From Arenimonas composti TR7-09 = DSM 18010 (lineage in GTDB: Bacteria > Pseudomonadota > Gammaproteobacteria > Xanthomonadales > Xanthomonadaceae): a stretch of DNA of 64,000 nucleotides. Of the stretch, positions 35,298-43,905 are shown in pieces; position 1 is the stretch's first letter; the number at the start of each line of letters is the position of its first letter. The notes beneath the pieces were generated by a model. That model searched no databases. It was not told where the DNA came from and saw only the letters and a list, made by a program, of their open reading frames with translations. Made by a program: the position numbers and the translations under genes. The DNA lies in the NCBI RefSeq assembly GCF_000426365.1, contig NZ_AUFF01000001.1, positions 186,001-250,000 on the forward strand, written 5' to 3'.

Positions 35298-35339
35298 TCC
35301 TGTGGAATCCGCCGGGGTCGGATCCGCCTGCGGCCGCCA

Positions 35340-35431
35340 CGCGAGCCGCGAGCGCGGACACGCCGTGAACCCGTCCATGGGGGCTCTTCGGCGACGTCCA
35401 TGTCGCCGAAGGTCCGCGCTCGCGGCTCGCG
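35340..35431. repeat. Nested inverted repeat E1
   Basis: Outer arms 35340-35359 and 35412-35431 pair perfectly over 20 bp. Inside lie GTGAACCCGTCCATGGGGGC (35365-35384) and a perfect 10-bp hairpin, CTTCGGCGAC/GTCGCCGAAG (35386-35395 with 35402-35411). A 52-base core (35365-35416) recurs inverted at 35824-35875 with one mismatch. The outer arms of the two copies share only their ends (GCGAGCCG and GGAC); the middles differ but still pair. It follows the cysteine dioxygenase gene. Confidence 0.85.
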
Positions 35432-35500
35432 CGGCGGCCTCGTCGATTCATCGGCCGGCGGTTTCCACAGGAACAGCCGGCGGCGCTGCGGACGCAGGGC

Positions 35501-35506
35501 TATAAT
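35501..35506 (+). promoter_or_regulatory. -10 box of the tRNA-Leu promoter
   Basis: A consensus TATAAT lies 10 bases before the mature 5' end of tRNA-Leu, the expected place for a tRNA promoter. No convincing -35 box was found 16-18 bases upstream (the area is GC-rich). Confidence 0.6.
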
Positions 35507-35516
35507 CCGCGGGCGG

Positions 35517-35603
35517 GCCGGTGTGGCGGAATGGTAGACGCAGCTGACTCAAAATCAGCCGGGGCAACCCCTCGTGGAGGTTCGAGTCCTCTCACCGGTA
35601 CCA
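35517..35603 (+). tRNA. tRNA-Leu (anticodon CAA)
   Basis: 87 nucleotides including encoded CCA. The acceptor stem GCCGGTG (35517-35523) pairs with CACCGGT (35593-35599), with a G-U first pair as in some leucine tRNAs. The anticodon stem-loop GCTGA-CTCAAAA-TCAGC gives anticodon CAA, which reads UUG. A long variable arm (GGGGCAACCCC) marks a class II tRNA. T-arm GGAGG-TTCGAGT-CCTCT. It lies between nested repeats E1 and E2. Confidence 0.95.
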
Positions 35604-35608
35604 AGACT

Positions 35609-35638
35609 AGTTCGTAGTTCGTACGAGGTAGTTCGTAG
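35609..35638 (+). repeat. Single arm related to inverted repeat B, downstream of the tRNA
   Basis: The first 22 bases (35609-35630) equal the start of the left arm of repeat B (31836-31857), built of GTTCGTA and CGAGGTA units. A following GTTCGTAG restarts the unit. No pairing right arm was found nearby, so this is a one-armed or decayed copy. It begins 6 bases after the tRNA CCA end. Confidence 0.6.
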
Positions 35639-35803
35639 TCGGCGTGTTCGGGGTGGGCGTCGACTCTCGTGTCGGGTTCGCCGTAGCCGGCGGTTCAGCG
35701 CCTACTTCGCATATCGGGTGTTTGCGCTCCGTGGGTTCGAGCCCGCTGGGCTGCGCCGCGCGCTGTTCTTTCGTGCTGACGCCGGCCAATCGACTTTCTG
35801 GCT
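35639..35803. other. Non-coding gap with no recognised gene
   Basis: Together with the repeats around it this belongs to the only gene-free stretch over 300 bases (35604-35930). Short frames are open on both strands, but none has a ribosome-binding site, codon bias or a recognisable protein. GC content is lower than in the surrounding genes. The stretch reads GTGTTCGGGGTGGGCGTCGA at its start and shows no other structure. Confidence 0.5.
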
Positions 35804-35905
35804 GCGAGCCGGTGGGCGTTTTCCGGACCTTCGGCGACAGGGACGTCGCCGAAGAGCCCCCATGGACGGGTTCACGGCTTGTCCGGAAAACGCCCACCGG
35901 CTCGC
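35804..35905. repeat. Nested inverted repeat E2
   Basis: Outer arms 35804-35828 and 35881-35905 pair perfectly over 25 bp. The 52-base core (35824-35875) is the reverse complement of that of E1 with one mismatch, and contains the 10-bp hairpin at 35829-35838 with 35845-35854. Arm middles differ from E1 (13 bases against 7) yet remain complementary. It ends 25 bases beyond the metX stop, so it may terminate the ccm-metX transcript. Confidence 0.85.
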
Positions 35906-35930
35906 GGCGCCCGCGAAGCCGCGACCGGCG

Positions 35931-37064
35931 TCAGTGCGAAAGCGCGTCGAGGAAGCCGCGGATCGCCGGCCCAAAGCGGGCGATGTCGACGAGGAAGGCG
36001 TCGTGGCCCTGCGGTGAGGGCAGGGCGAGGAATTCCGCGTCGCAGCCGCCGGCGCGCAGGCCGTCGGCGACCTGCTGTTGCTGCTGCAGCGGGAACAGGA
36101 TGTCGGTCTCGACGCCGATCGCCAGCGCGCGTTCGACGCGGATCGAGGCGAGGCCGCGCATGACGTCGCCGCCGCCGTATTCGGCGAGGTCGAACCAGTC
36201 CATCGCGCGGCCGAGATAGAGGTAGCAGTTGGGGTCGAAGCTGCGCACGAAGCGCTTCGCGTGCCCTTCCAGATAGCTTTCGACCTGGAATTCCATGCCG
36301 AAGCGCTCGTCCTCGCCGGTGTCGTCGTCGAGGCGGACGCGGCCGAAGCGGCCGTCCCATTCCATCGCCGAGCGGTAGGTGACGACGCCGAGCTTGCGGG
36401 CTATGCGCATGCCGTTTTCGGGATAGCGCGCATCGTCGTAGTCGCCGCCGTTCCAGTGCGGGTCGAGACGGATGGCCTCGCGCTGCAGCGAGCGGATCGC
36501 GATCGAGAACGGCAGGGCCTGGGCGCTGCCGCTGACGTTGATGTGCGCGCGCGCCGCGCCCGGATGCAGGTGCAGGTAGGCGAGCGCGGTCATGCCGCCC
36601 ATCGAATTGCCGATCACGCAGGCCAGCTGTTCGATGCCGAGCGCGCGCACCACCGCATGCGCGGCGCGGGCGCAGTCCTCGATCGAGAGATCGGGAAAGG
36701 CGAGCCGGTAGGGGGCGCCGGTGGCGGGATCGATCGAGGCGGCGCCGGTGGAACCCTTGCAGCTGCCGAGCGTGTTCACGCAGATCACGAACCAGCGGTC
36801 GCTGTCGATCGGCTTGCCGGGGCCGAGCATCGCCTCCCACCAGCCGGGCTCGGGGTCGCCGTCGTGCGAAGCGGCATGTGCGTTCGGCGACAGGCCGGTG
36901 AGGATCAGCACCGCGTTGCCGCCGGCGGCATCGAGCTCGCCCCAGGTCTCGTAGGCGACGCGGGCACCGTGCAGGGCGCCGCCGCGCTTGAACTCGAACG
37001 GCGAGGGCAGGTCGACGAAGCGGCTGCCCGGCGGGATGCGCTCGAACGGGCCGGCGGCGTTCAT
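35931..37064 (-). CDS. metX: MetX-family homoserine/serine O-acyltransferase
   Basis: 377 residues, an alpha/beta hydrolase-fold acyltransferase. The nucleophile elbow is GNSMGGM (Ser154), late D and H are in VETDILFPLQ and PSPQGHDAFL, and NTLGSCKGSTG is family-typical. MetX enzymes acylate homoserine for methionine synthesis. In Xanthomonadales I recall that relatives were shown to succinylate homoserine or serine, so both substrate and acyl donor are open. The start overlaps the ccmI stop (ATGA), making it the last gene of the cytochrome c maturation operon. Confidence 0.85.
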   Translation of the reverse strand: MNAAGPFERIPPGSRFVDLPSPFEFKRGGALHGARVAYETWGELDAAGGNAVLILTGLSPNAHAASHDGDPEPGWWEAMLGPGKPIDSDRWFVICVNTLGSCKGSTGAASIDPATGAPYRLAFPDLSIEDCARAAHAVVRALGIEQLACVIGNSMGGMTALAYLHLHPGAARAHINVSGSAQALPFSIAIRSLQREAIRLDPHWNGGDYDDARYPENGMRIARKLGVVTYRSAMEWDGRFGRVRLDDDTGEDERFGMEFQVESYLEGHAKRFVRSFDPNCYLYLGRAMDWFDLAEYGGGDVMRGLASIRVERALAIGVETDILFPLQQQQQVADGLRAGGCDAEFLALPSPQGHDAFLVDIARFGPAIRGFLDALSH

Positions 37065-38095
37065 TCCTGCACCCCGTCGATGCGCAGCGTCGCCGCCACC
37101 GCCTCGCCGGCGACGAGCTCGACGGTCTGCGCGGCCGCGACGAGATCGCCGGCGGCGGCCGCGGCGTCGCCGGACTTCGAGATGCGTGCGGCGAGCTGCA
37201 CCGCGGTCTGCTGCGACAGCGTGCCGGTCGGCATCAATGCGTCGGCGTCGGAGAGTTCGAGCTGGACCGGAAAACCGCGCGCCGGCATGCGCCGGGCGGC
37301 GACCGGCGGGCCGGCGCCATCGGCGGCACGCGCGAAGACATAGAGCACGTCGTCGTCGCCGAGGCGGGCGGCGAGTTCCGGCGCGAGTTCGATCGTCACC
37401 GCGAGGCGGGTGCCGGTGGCGGCAGCGTCGCCGCCGCGACCGGCAGCCAGCTCGGCGGCATAGTCCCGCGCCGGCATCCCGGCCTCGGTGCGCGCGATCG
37501 CCAGCTGCGGCAGCAGGGCCTGGGCGGTCGCCTCGTCGAGCAGCGGCAGCAGGCGTTCCCACAGCGCCACCGCTTCCGCCGGCTGCCCGGCCTGGTAGCG
37601 CTGGGCACCGAGGTAGAACAGCGCGCGCTGGTGCGTCGGCACCGCGGCGACGACCTGCTCGAGCATCGCGGTCGCCTCGGCCGGGAAACGGCCGTCGGGA
37701 GCCGCGCGCATCATCAGGTCGGCATGTTCGACCATCAGGTCGCGGTCGTCGGGCAGCACGGCGCGGGCATTGGCCATCGCGTCGCGGGCCGCGACCCAGT
37801 CGCCGGTCTGGGCACGGAAACGCGCCAGCAGCACCCAGCCCTCGACGTTCGCGGGTTCGGCCTTCAGCCGCGCTTCCAGCTGGGCCACCGCCTCCGCGGC
37901 GGTGGTCGGGGCGCGCACCAGCGCCGGATCGAGCGCCATCGGCGTGCCGAGCAGGGCATACAGGCCGGCGCCGCCGCCGGCCAGCAGCAGCACCAGGGCG
38001 AGACCGGCGGTGCGGCCACCGCGCCACAGCGAAGGCAGCACGATCACCAGTACGAGGGCGAGCAGCGCGGCGGCGGCGAGCACGAAGGCGGTCAT
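37061..38095 (-). CDS. ccmI: Cytochrome c maturation protein CcmI
   Basis: 344 residues. Two N-terminal membrane helices (about 2-20 and 28-48) are followed by a periplasmic TPR region (about 70-220; EPANVEGWVLLARFRAQTGD, HQRALFYLGAQRYQAGQPAE). A C-terminal beta domain contains VTIELAPELAARLGDDDVLYVFA. CcmI chaperones apocytochrome c to the CcmF/H haem lyase. The start lies in a TGATG overlap with ccmH and follows AGGAG; two GTG codons just upstream are less likely. Confidence 0.9.
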   Translation of the reverse strand: MTAFVLAAAALLALVLVIVLPSLWRGGRTAGLALVLLLAGGGAGLYALLGTPMALDPALVRAPTTAAEAVAQLEARLKAEPANVEGWVLLARFRAQTGDWVAARDAMANARAVLPDDRDLMVEHADLMMRAAPDGRFPAEATAMLEQVVAAVPTHQRALFYLGAQRYQAGQPAEAVALWERLLPLLDEATAQALLPQLAIARTEAGMPARDYAAELAAGRGGDAAATGTRLAVTIELAPELAARLGDDDVLYVFARAADGAGPPVAARRMPARGFPVQLELSDADALMPTGTLSQQTAVQLAARISKSGDAAAAAGDLVAAAQTVELVAGEAVAATLRIDGVQE

Positions 38096-38535
38096 CACCA
38101 CTCCTGGTCGTCTTCGGGGGCGCTGGTCGCCGGCAGCGCGGCGGTACGCCGGCGCACGATCGCCACCACCACGCCGGCGCCGGCGAGCAGGATCAGCGCC
38201 GGGCCGAACCACAGCAGCCAGGTCGCCGGCTTCACCGGCGGTTCGTACAGCACGAAATCGCCATAGCGTTCGACCAGCCAGGCCTTGATCTCGGCATCGC
38301 TCATGCCGCGGCGCATCAGCTCCAGCACCTGGGCGCGCAGGTCGCGGGCGATCTGCGCGTCGGAATCGGCCAGCGACTGGTTCTGGCACATCACGCAGCG
38401 CAGCTGCACCGTCAGCGCGCGGAAGCGCGCCTCCTCGGCGGCGTCGCGGAACTCGATCGGCGCCTGCGCGGCGACGCCGGTGGCCAGCCCCAGCAGCAGT
38501 GCGAGCAGCAGTGTGCGCAGAGCCGCGGCGCTCAT
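38095..38535 (-). CDS. ccmH: Cytochrome c maturation protein CcmH
   Basis: 146 residues with a signal peptide (about 1-23), a periplasmic thiol domain and one C-terminal membrane helix (about 105-127). The redox motif LRCVMCQNQSLADSDAQIAR carries the conserved Cys pair that handles the apocytochrome CXXCH thiols. It overlaps both neighbours (ATGA with ccmG, TGATG with ccmI), as expected for the haem-lyase section of a system I operon. Confidence 0.95.
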   Translation of the reverse strand: MSAAALRTLLLALLLGLATGVAAQAPIEFRDAAEEARFRALTVQLRCVMCQNQSLADSDAQIARDLRAQVLELMRRGMSDAEIKAWLVERYGDFVLYEPPVKPATWLLWFGPALILLAGAGVVVAIVRRRTAALPATSAPEDDQEW

Positions 38536-39065
38536 TGCAGCGACTCCAGCAGCGGCATCAGTTCCTCGTGCACGATCGCCTCGTCCATCGGTCCGACGTG
38601 CTTCCAGCGGATGATGCCTTCGGCGTCGACCAGGAAGGTCTCGGGCGCGCCGTAGATGCCCCAGTCGAGCGCGGCGCGGCCGTCCTCGTCGGTGATCACC
38701 ACGTCGTAGGGATCGCCGAACTGCGCCAGCCAGCGCTGCGCGTCTTCAGGTGCGTCCTTGTAGTCGTAGCCGATCACCCGCACGGCGCCGGAACGGGCGA
38801 TCGCGGTGACCACCGGATGTTCGTCGCGGCAGGCGGGACACCAGCTGCCCCAGACATTCAGCAGGTAGGGCGCGCCACGCAGCTCGTCGCCGCTGACGAT
38901 GCGCTCCGGCGTGCCGAGCACCGGCAGCGCGAAGGCCGGCGCCGGCTTGCCGATCAGCGGCGAGACGATGGCGCTGTTGTCGCGCCCGGAATTGCGCAGC
39001 ACGCCGAGGCCGAGCAGCACCGCCAGCGCGGCGAAGGCGAGCAGCGGCAGCAGCCGGCGCATCAT
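38532..39065 (-). CDS. ccmG: Thiol:disulfide interchange protein CcmG/DsbE
   Basis: 177 residues. One N-terminal membrane anchor and a periplasmic thioredoxin fold with active site NVWGSWCPACRDEHPV (WCPAC) and the family-specific GAPETFLVD cis-Pro region. It keeps apocytochrome cysteines reduced for haem attachment. The start is the first ATG of ATGATG, which overlaps the ccmF stop; the second ATG is possible. Confidence 0.93.
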   Translation of the reverse strand: MMRRLLPLLAFAALAVLLGLGVLRNSGRDNSAIVSPLIGKPAPAFALPVLGTPERIVSGDELRGAPYLLNVWGSWCPACRDEHPVVTAIARSGAVRVIGYDYKDAPEDAQRWLAQFGDPYDVVITDEDGRAALDWGIYGAPETFLVDAEGIIRWKHVGPMDEAIVHEELMPLLESLQ

Positions 39066-40999
39066 GCCGGCGCTCCGGCGGCGTCGCGGCGGCGGAAGCG
39101 GCCGTCGAAGGCGACCACGAAGCCGCCGAGGCCCATCAGGATCGCGCCCAGCCAGATCAGGCGGATGAAGGGCTTCACGTACAGGCGCAGCGCCCAGCTG
39201 CCTTCGCGGTCGAGCGCCTCGCCGAGCGCGACATAGAGGTCGCGGCCGAGGCTGCCGTCGAAGTCGGCCTCGGTCATCACCTGGCCGCCGCTGGCATAGG
39301 CGCGCTTCTCCGGATGCAGGACCACGACTTCGGCGCCGTCGCGCAGCACGGTGACGGTGCCGCGGTCGGCGCGGTAATTCGGGCCGGTCACCTGTTCGGC
39401 GCCGTCGAAACGGAATTCGTAGCCGCGCAGCTCGAAGCTCTGGCCCGGGCGCGCGGCGACGTCGCGTTCGACGCTGGTGCTTTCGGTCAGGAACACGCCG
39501 GCGACGAATACGCCGATGCCGGCGTGCGCCAGGATCATGCCGACCATCTCCGGGGTGAAGCGGCGGCTGCCCGCCGGCGCCTGCAGCCGCGACCACACGA
39601 AGCGGCCGGTGCCCAGCAGCAGCCAGCTCGCCGCGAGCACGCCGACCGCGGTCTTGCCGGTGCCGTTCGGCCACGCGAAGAATGCGAGCACCGCGAGCAC
39701 GCCCGCCAGCGCCGCCCACGGCGCCAGCCAGCGCAGCGGCCGCGCGGCTTCCTCGCGCTGCCAGCGGGTCAGCGGCCCGAAGGGCAGCAGCAGCACCAGC
39801 GGCGCCATCAGCAGGGTGAACAGCAGCGCGAAATAGGGCGGGCCGACCGAGATCTGGCCGAGGTCCAGCGCCTCCGCCAGCAGCGGGTAGAGCGTGCCGA
39901 GCAGGACCATCGCCGCCGCCGCGGTCAGCAGCAGGTTGTTGGCCAGCAGCAGGGTCTCGCGCGAGACCGGCGCGAAGGGCTTGCCGCCCTCGTCCTTCGG
40001 CGCCCGCAGCGCGTACAGCAGCAGCGAGCCGCCGATCACCAGCCCCAGCAGCACGAGGATGAACATGCCGCGCGCCGGATCGGAGGCGAAGGCGTGCACG
40101 CTGGTGATCACCCCGGAGCGGGTCAGGAAGGTGCCGAGCAGGGACAGCGAGAACGCCGCGATCGCCAGCAGCAGGGTCCAGCCGCGGAAGCCGCCGCGTT
40201 TTTCGGTGACGGCCTGCGAATGCAGCAGCGCGGCGCCGACCAGCCACGGCATGAAGCTGGCGTTCTCGACCGGATCCCAGAACCACCAGCCGCCCCAGCC
40301 GAGCTCGTAATAGGCCCAGAAGCTGCCGAGGCAGATGCCGAGGGTCAGGAAGCCCCAGGCGACGTTCGTCCACGGCCGCGACCAGCGCATCCATTGCGCG
40401 TCGACCCGGCCGCCGATCAGCGCCGCGATCGCGAACGCGAACGCGACCGCGAAACCGACGTAGCCGGTGTACAGCAGCGGCGGGTGGAAGATCATGCCCG
40501 CGTCCTGCAGCAGCGGGTTCATGTCGCGGCCCTCACCGGCGGCCGGCAGCAGGCGCTCGAACGGGTTCGAGGTGAACAGGGTGAAGGCGATGAAGCCGAA
40601 GGCCACCATGCCCAGCACCGCCAGCACCCGCGCGATCACTTCCGCCGGCAATGCCCGCGAGAAGCGCGCCACCAGCGCCGTCCACAGACACAGGAACAGC
40701 ACCCACAGCAGCAGCGAGCCCTCGTGCGCGCTCCACACCGCGGTGAAGCGATAGGCCAGCGGTAGCAGCGAATTCGAGTTGCGGGCGACGTAGGACAGCG
40801 AGAAGTCGTGCTGCACGAAGGCCCAGGTCAGCACCGCGTAACTGGCGGCGACCAGCAGCAACAGCGCCCAGGCCAGCGGCCGCGCACTGGCGGTCAGCGC
40901 CGGGTGGCCGCGCTGGGCGCCGATCAGCGGCAGCACCGCCAGCGCCAGCGCCACCAGCAGCGCCAGCACGAGCGCGAACAGGCCGAGTTCGGGCAGCAC
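39062..40999 (-). CDS. ccmF: Haem lyase CcmF
   Basis: 645 residues with about 15 membrane helices. The haem-handling WWD-type motif WGGWWFWDPVENASFMPWLV is intact, as is the early SNSLLPLAYRFTAVWSAHEG stretch. CcmF moves haem from CcmE to apocytochrome c at the periplasmic face. The start codon is GTG, immediately next to the ccmE stop (TGAGTG). Confidence 0.96.
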   Translation of the reverse strand: MLPELGLFALVLALLVALALAVLPLIGAQRGHPALTASARPLAWALLLLVAASYAVLTWAFVQHDFSLSYVARNSNSLLPLAYRFTAVWSAHEGSLLLWVLFLCLWTALVARFSRALPAEVIARVLAVLGMVAFGFIAFTLFTSNPFERLLPAAGEGRDMNPLLQDAGMIFHPPLLYTGYVGFAVAFAFAIAALIGGRVDAQWMRWSRPWTNVAWGFLTLGICLGSFWAYYELGWGGWWFWDPVENASFMPWLVGAALLHSQAVTEKRGGFRGWTLLLAIAAFSLSLLGTFLTRSGVITSVHAFASDPARGMFILVLLGLVIGGSLLLYALRAPKDEGGKPFAPVSRETLLLANNLLLTAAAAMVLLGTLYPLLAEALDLGQISVGPPYFALLFTLLMAPLVLLLPFGPLTRWQREEAARPLRWLAPWAALAGVLAVLAFFAWPNGTGKTAVGVLAASWLLLGTGRFVWSRLQAPAGSRRFTPEMVGMILAHAGIGVFVAGVFLTESTSVERDVAARPGQSFELRGYEFRFDGAEQVTGPNYRADRGTVTVLRDGAEVVVLHPEKRAYASGGQVMTEADFDGSLGRDLYVALGEALDREGSWALRLYVKPFIRLIWLGAILMGLGGFVVAFDGRFRRRDAAGAPA

Positions 41000-41479
41000 T
41001 CAGTCCGCTCCGTCGCCGGCGGGTGCGGTGTCGGCATCCGCCGGCACGCCGTGCTTCTGGTGCTGGCGCGCCATCGCCTCGGCGACCTCGCGCGGCATGT
41101 AGGTCTCGTCGTGCTTGGCCAGCACCTGGGTGGCGACGAATACATCGCCCTCTCGGCGGCCGGTGGCGATCACCGCCTGGTTCTCGCGGAACAGGTCGGG
41201 AAGGATGCCCTCGTATTCGACCGGCATCACCGCGTCGCCGTCGTTGACCGCGAAGCGCACCTTCAGCGTGCCTTCCTCGCGCTGCAGGCTGCCTTCGGCG
41301 ACCATGCCGCCGAGGCGGAACACCGCCTGGTCGGCGGCCTCGCCGGCATACACCTGGCTCGGCGTGTACAGGTAGGTGATGTTCTCGCGCAGCGCGAGCG
41401 TCACCAGGGTGACGGCGACCGCGGCGGCGGCGGCGAAGCCGAGCACCAGCAGCAGGCGCCGGCGGCGGGTGGGGTTCAT
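41000..41479 (-). CDS. ccmE: Haem chaperone CcmE
   Basis: 159 residues. One N-terminal membrane helix (about 8-28) and a periplasmic OB-fold. The haem-binding histidine lies in [14 protein letters not shown], with the following Tyr conserved. [20 protein letters not shown] is family-typical. It carries haem from CcmC to CcmF. ATG overlaps the ccmD stop (ATGA). Confidence 0.96.
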   Translation of the reverse strand: MNPTRRRRLLLVLGFAAAAAVAVTLVTLALRENITYLYTPSQVYAGEAADQAVFRLGGMVAEGSLQREEGTLKVRFAVNDGDAVMPVEYEGILPDLFRENQAVIATGRREGDVFVATQVLAKHDETYMPREVAEAMARQHQKHGVPADADTAPAGDGAD

Positions 41480-41637
41480 CGCTTGTCTCCGTTGCCGGCG
41501 CGCGCGGCCTCGCGGCGGGCGCGCTGGCCGATCTCGCGGCGGGTGCGGGCCAGCCGCCAGCGCGGGCCGGCGTAGTCCCAGGCCAGCACCGCGGCGAACA
41601 CCGCGTAGGCGCCGATCAGGTATTCGATATAGCTCAC
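41476..41637 (-). CDS. ccmD: Haem exporter protein CcmD
   Basis: 53 residues, one membrane helix ([20 protein letters not shown]) followed by a basic tail, the normal layout of CcmD. It stabilises the CcmABC complex and helps release holo-CcmE. The GTG start at 41637 overlaps the ccmC stop (GTGA). Confidence 0.9.
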   Translation of the reverse strand: MSYIEYLIGAYAVFAAVLAWDYAGPRWRLARTRREIGQRARREAARAGNGDKR

Positions 41638-42383
41638 GGCTTCACCCCGGCGGCGGCGCGCGCCCAATCCTTGCCGGCCTCGCGGGCCAGGTTGTCGGCG
41701 CGCGCACGCTGCAGCAGCGAACCGGCGAACCAGAACTTGGTCGCGATCACCATGACCCATAGCGGCCAGGTCATCGAGGCGTCGAGGGTCGATTCGCCGA
41801 ACATTCGGATCGTCGCGCCCTGGTGCAGCGAGTTCCACCAGGTCACCGAGTAGCGGATCACCGGCAGCAGGGCGATGCCGATGATCGCCAGGTAGCCGGC
41901 GGCGCGGGCGGCATTGCGGCGGTCGTCGATCGCCGCGTACAGGCCGAGCACGCCGAGGTACATGAACAGCAGCACCAGTTCGCTGGTCAGGCGCGGATCC
42001 CAGTCCCACCAGGTGCCCCACATCGGCTTGCCCCAGATCGAGCCGGTGGCGAGGGTGATCACCGTGAACCAGGCGCCGATCGGGGCGCAGGACATCGCAA
42101 GGATCTCGCACAGCTTGATGCGCCAGATCAGCGCGATCGCCGCGTAGACCGCCATCAGCCCGTAGACGAACAGGCTCATCCAGGCGCTGGGCACGTGGAT
42201 GTAGAGGATGCGCGCGCTGTCGCCCTGCTGGTAATCGGCTGGCACCACGAAAAGGGCGCCGTAGAGGCCGATCGCCAGCGTCACCAGCGCCAGCAGGAAG
42301 CACACTGGCGCCCAGCGCGCGGCGAAGCGGTCGAAGGTGGGGGGCGAACCGAGTTGGTGGAACCAGAGCAGGACGGGGTTCAC
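41634..42383 (-). CDS. ccmC: Haem transporter CcmC
   Basis: 249 residues with six membrane helices. The WWD motif is [20 protein letters not shown], flanked by conserved histidines ([12 protein letters not shown] near the front). CcmC attaches haem to CcmE at the periplasmic face. The start is GTG at 42383, 37 bases after ccmB ends, the largest gap in the operon. Confidence 0.96.
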   Translation of the reverse strand: MNPVLLWFHQLGSPPTFDRFAARWAPVCFLLALVTLAIGLYGALFVVPADYQQGDSARILYIHVPSAWMSLFVYGLMAVYAAIALIWRIKLCEILAMSCAPIGAWFTVITLATGSIWGKPMWGTWWDWDPRLTSELVLLFMYLGVLGLYAAIDDRRNAARAAGYLAIIGIALLPVIRYSVTWWNSLHQGATIRMFGESTLDASMTWPLWVMVIATKFWFAGSLLQRARADNLAREAGKDWARAAAGVKP

Positions 42384-42420
42384 GGCGTTGTTCGGCTCGG
42401 GCGGCGCGGCGGCCGCGACG

Positions 42421-43104
42421 TCAGGTCAGCGCGATCCGGATCGCCGCGGCGGCGGCGAGCGGGGCGAGGATCAGGGCGAGGGCCAGTCCGGCCCCCAGCA
42501 TCAGCAGCGCGCCGGACCAGGGCAGGCCCTGGGCGGCGGCCATCACGGCACCGGCCCCGAACACCAGGACCGGCAGCAGCAAGGGCAGCGCCAGCAGGGC
42601 GAGAATCATACCAGAGCGGCGGATGCCGACCGTCAGTGCGGCGACCACCGCACCCAGCAGCGACAGCAGCGGCGTGCCCAGCGCCAGCGAGCCGAGCAGC
42701 AGCGGCAACAGGTGCGTGGGCAGGTGCAGCATCTCGGCCAGCAGTGGCGTCGCCAGGATCAGCGGCAGGGCGCTGGTCGCCCAGTGCACGCCGACCCGTA
42801 CCAGCAACAGCCAGGCCAGCGGCACCGGCGCCAGCAGCAGCTGTTCGAGACTGCCGTCCTCGACGTCGCTGCGATACAGGGTGTCGAGGGTCAGCAGGCT
42901 GGCCAGCAGCACCGCGACCCAGAGCACGCCGGGCGCGATCTTCGCCAGCTGTGCCGGTTCGCTGCCCAGCGACAGCGGGAACAGCGCGACCACCATCAGC
43001 GCGAACAGCAGCGGCTGCGCGGCGTCGCCGCGGCGGCGCCAGACCAGGCGCAGGTCGCGCGCGGCCATCGCCCGCGCGGCGGCGAGCAGCGAAGGCGCGC
43101 TCAC
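42421..43104 (-). CDS. ccmB: Haem exporter membrane subunit CcmB
   Basis: 227 residues with six membrane helices. [20 protein letters not shown] and [20 protein letters not shown] are typical of CcmB. With CcmA it forms the ABC module that uses ATP to release haem-loaded CcmE from CcmC. The GTG start at 43104 overlaps the ccmA stop (GTGA). Confidence 0.95.
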   Translation of the reverse strand: MSAPSLLAAARAMAARDLRLVWRRRGDAAQPLLFALMVVALFPLSLGSEPAQLAKIAPGVLWVAVLLASLLTLDTLYRSDVEDGSLEQLLLAPVPLAWLLLVRVGVHWATSALPLILATPLLAEMLHLPTHLLPLLLGSLALGTPLLSLLGAVVAALTVGIRRSGMILALLALPLLLPVLVFGAGAVMAAAQGLPWSGALLMLGAGLALALILAPLAAAAAIRIALT

Positions 43105-43745
43105 GCCGCCGCTCCGGCGCCGCGCCCCAGGGGCAGGGTGCGTACCGGTACCGGCGGCGCCGCGTAGGCGCCGTGGGTCGTCAGCAGCACGGCGCCGCCG
43201 CCGGCGAGGTGGTCGCGCACCAGCGCATCCACGAGGGCGATGCCGTCGAGGTCGAGGTTCGCGTAGGGCTCGTCGAGCAGCCACAGCTTCGCCGGCGACA
43301 GCCGCAGGCGCGCCAGGCCGAGGCGCTTGTTCTGCCCGGCCGAGAGGCGCCGCGCCTGGCTGTCCTCGTAACCGGCGAGGCCGACCGCCGCCAGGGCCGC
43401 CTCGAGATCGCCGGTGACGCCGTGCATCGCCATCGCGAAGGCCAGGTTCTCCAGCGCGCTGAGGTCGGCCTTGTGGCCGGGCAGGTGGCCGAGATAGGCG
43501 CTGCCGCGCGCGAGGTGGTCGCGGTCGACGCGGCGGCCGTCCATCTCGACGATGCCTTCCTCGGCCTCCAGCAGCCCGGCGAGCACGCGCAGCAGGGTGG
43601 TCTTGCCGGCACCGTTGCCGCCGCGCACGAGCAGGGCTTCGCCGGCATCGAGCCGGAAATCCAGCGGCCCGAACACCGGCTCGCCATTGCGGGCGAAAGC
43701 CAGGCCGCGGGCCTGCAGCAGCGGAATGGGGGCGGGCGACGGCAT
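43101..43745 (-). CDS. ccmA: Haem exporter ATP-binding protein CcmA
   Basis: 214 residues, a compact ABC ATPase. Walker A is GGNGAGKTT, the signature is [14 protein letters not shown] and Walker B is [12 protein letters not shown], with the H-loop in TTHGAY. First gene of the ccmABCDEFGHI-metX run, so the operon promoter should lie between here and the divergent protease gene (43746-43905); none is obvious there. Confidence 0.95.
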   Translation of the reverse strand: MPSPAPIPLLQARGLAFARNGEPVFGPLDFRLDAGEALLVRGGNGAGKTTLLRVLAGLLEAEEGIVEMDGRRVDRDHLARGSAYLGHLPGHKADLSALENLAFAMAMHGVTGDLEAALAAVGLAGYEDSQARRLSAGQNKRLGLARLRLSPAKLWLLDEPYANLDLDGIALVDALVRDHLAGGGAVLLTTHGAYAAPPVPVRTLPLGRGAGAAA

Positions 43746-43905
43746 CGGGCCGCGATGCTACCGCACGCGGCCCACGTGGCCCACGCCGTCCCTGCGGCGG
43801 ATCCGGAAGCGATGCACACGTGATCGCGATCCGGCGTCGCGGCCATTTGTGCGGCCGGCCCGGGTGTTCCACAATCGGTGTTCATTCAGCCGCGGGACAG
43901 CAAAG

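Noticed and set aside
35607-35897. 96-codon minus-strand frame downstream of the tRNA
   Set aside because: It runs through repeat E2 and the one-armed repeat, has no ribosome-binding site and no recognisable protein.
35340-35905. tRNA-Leu flanked by inverted repeats as an integrative-element attachment site
   Set aside because: The flanking repeats are inverted, not direct, no copy of the tRNA 3' end recurs, and there is no integrase or foreign gene block.
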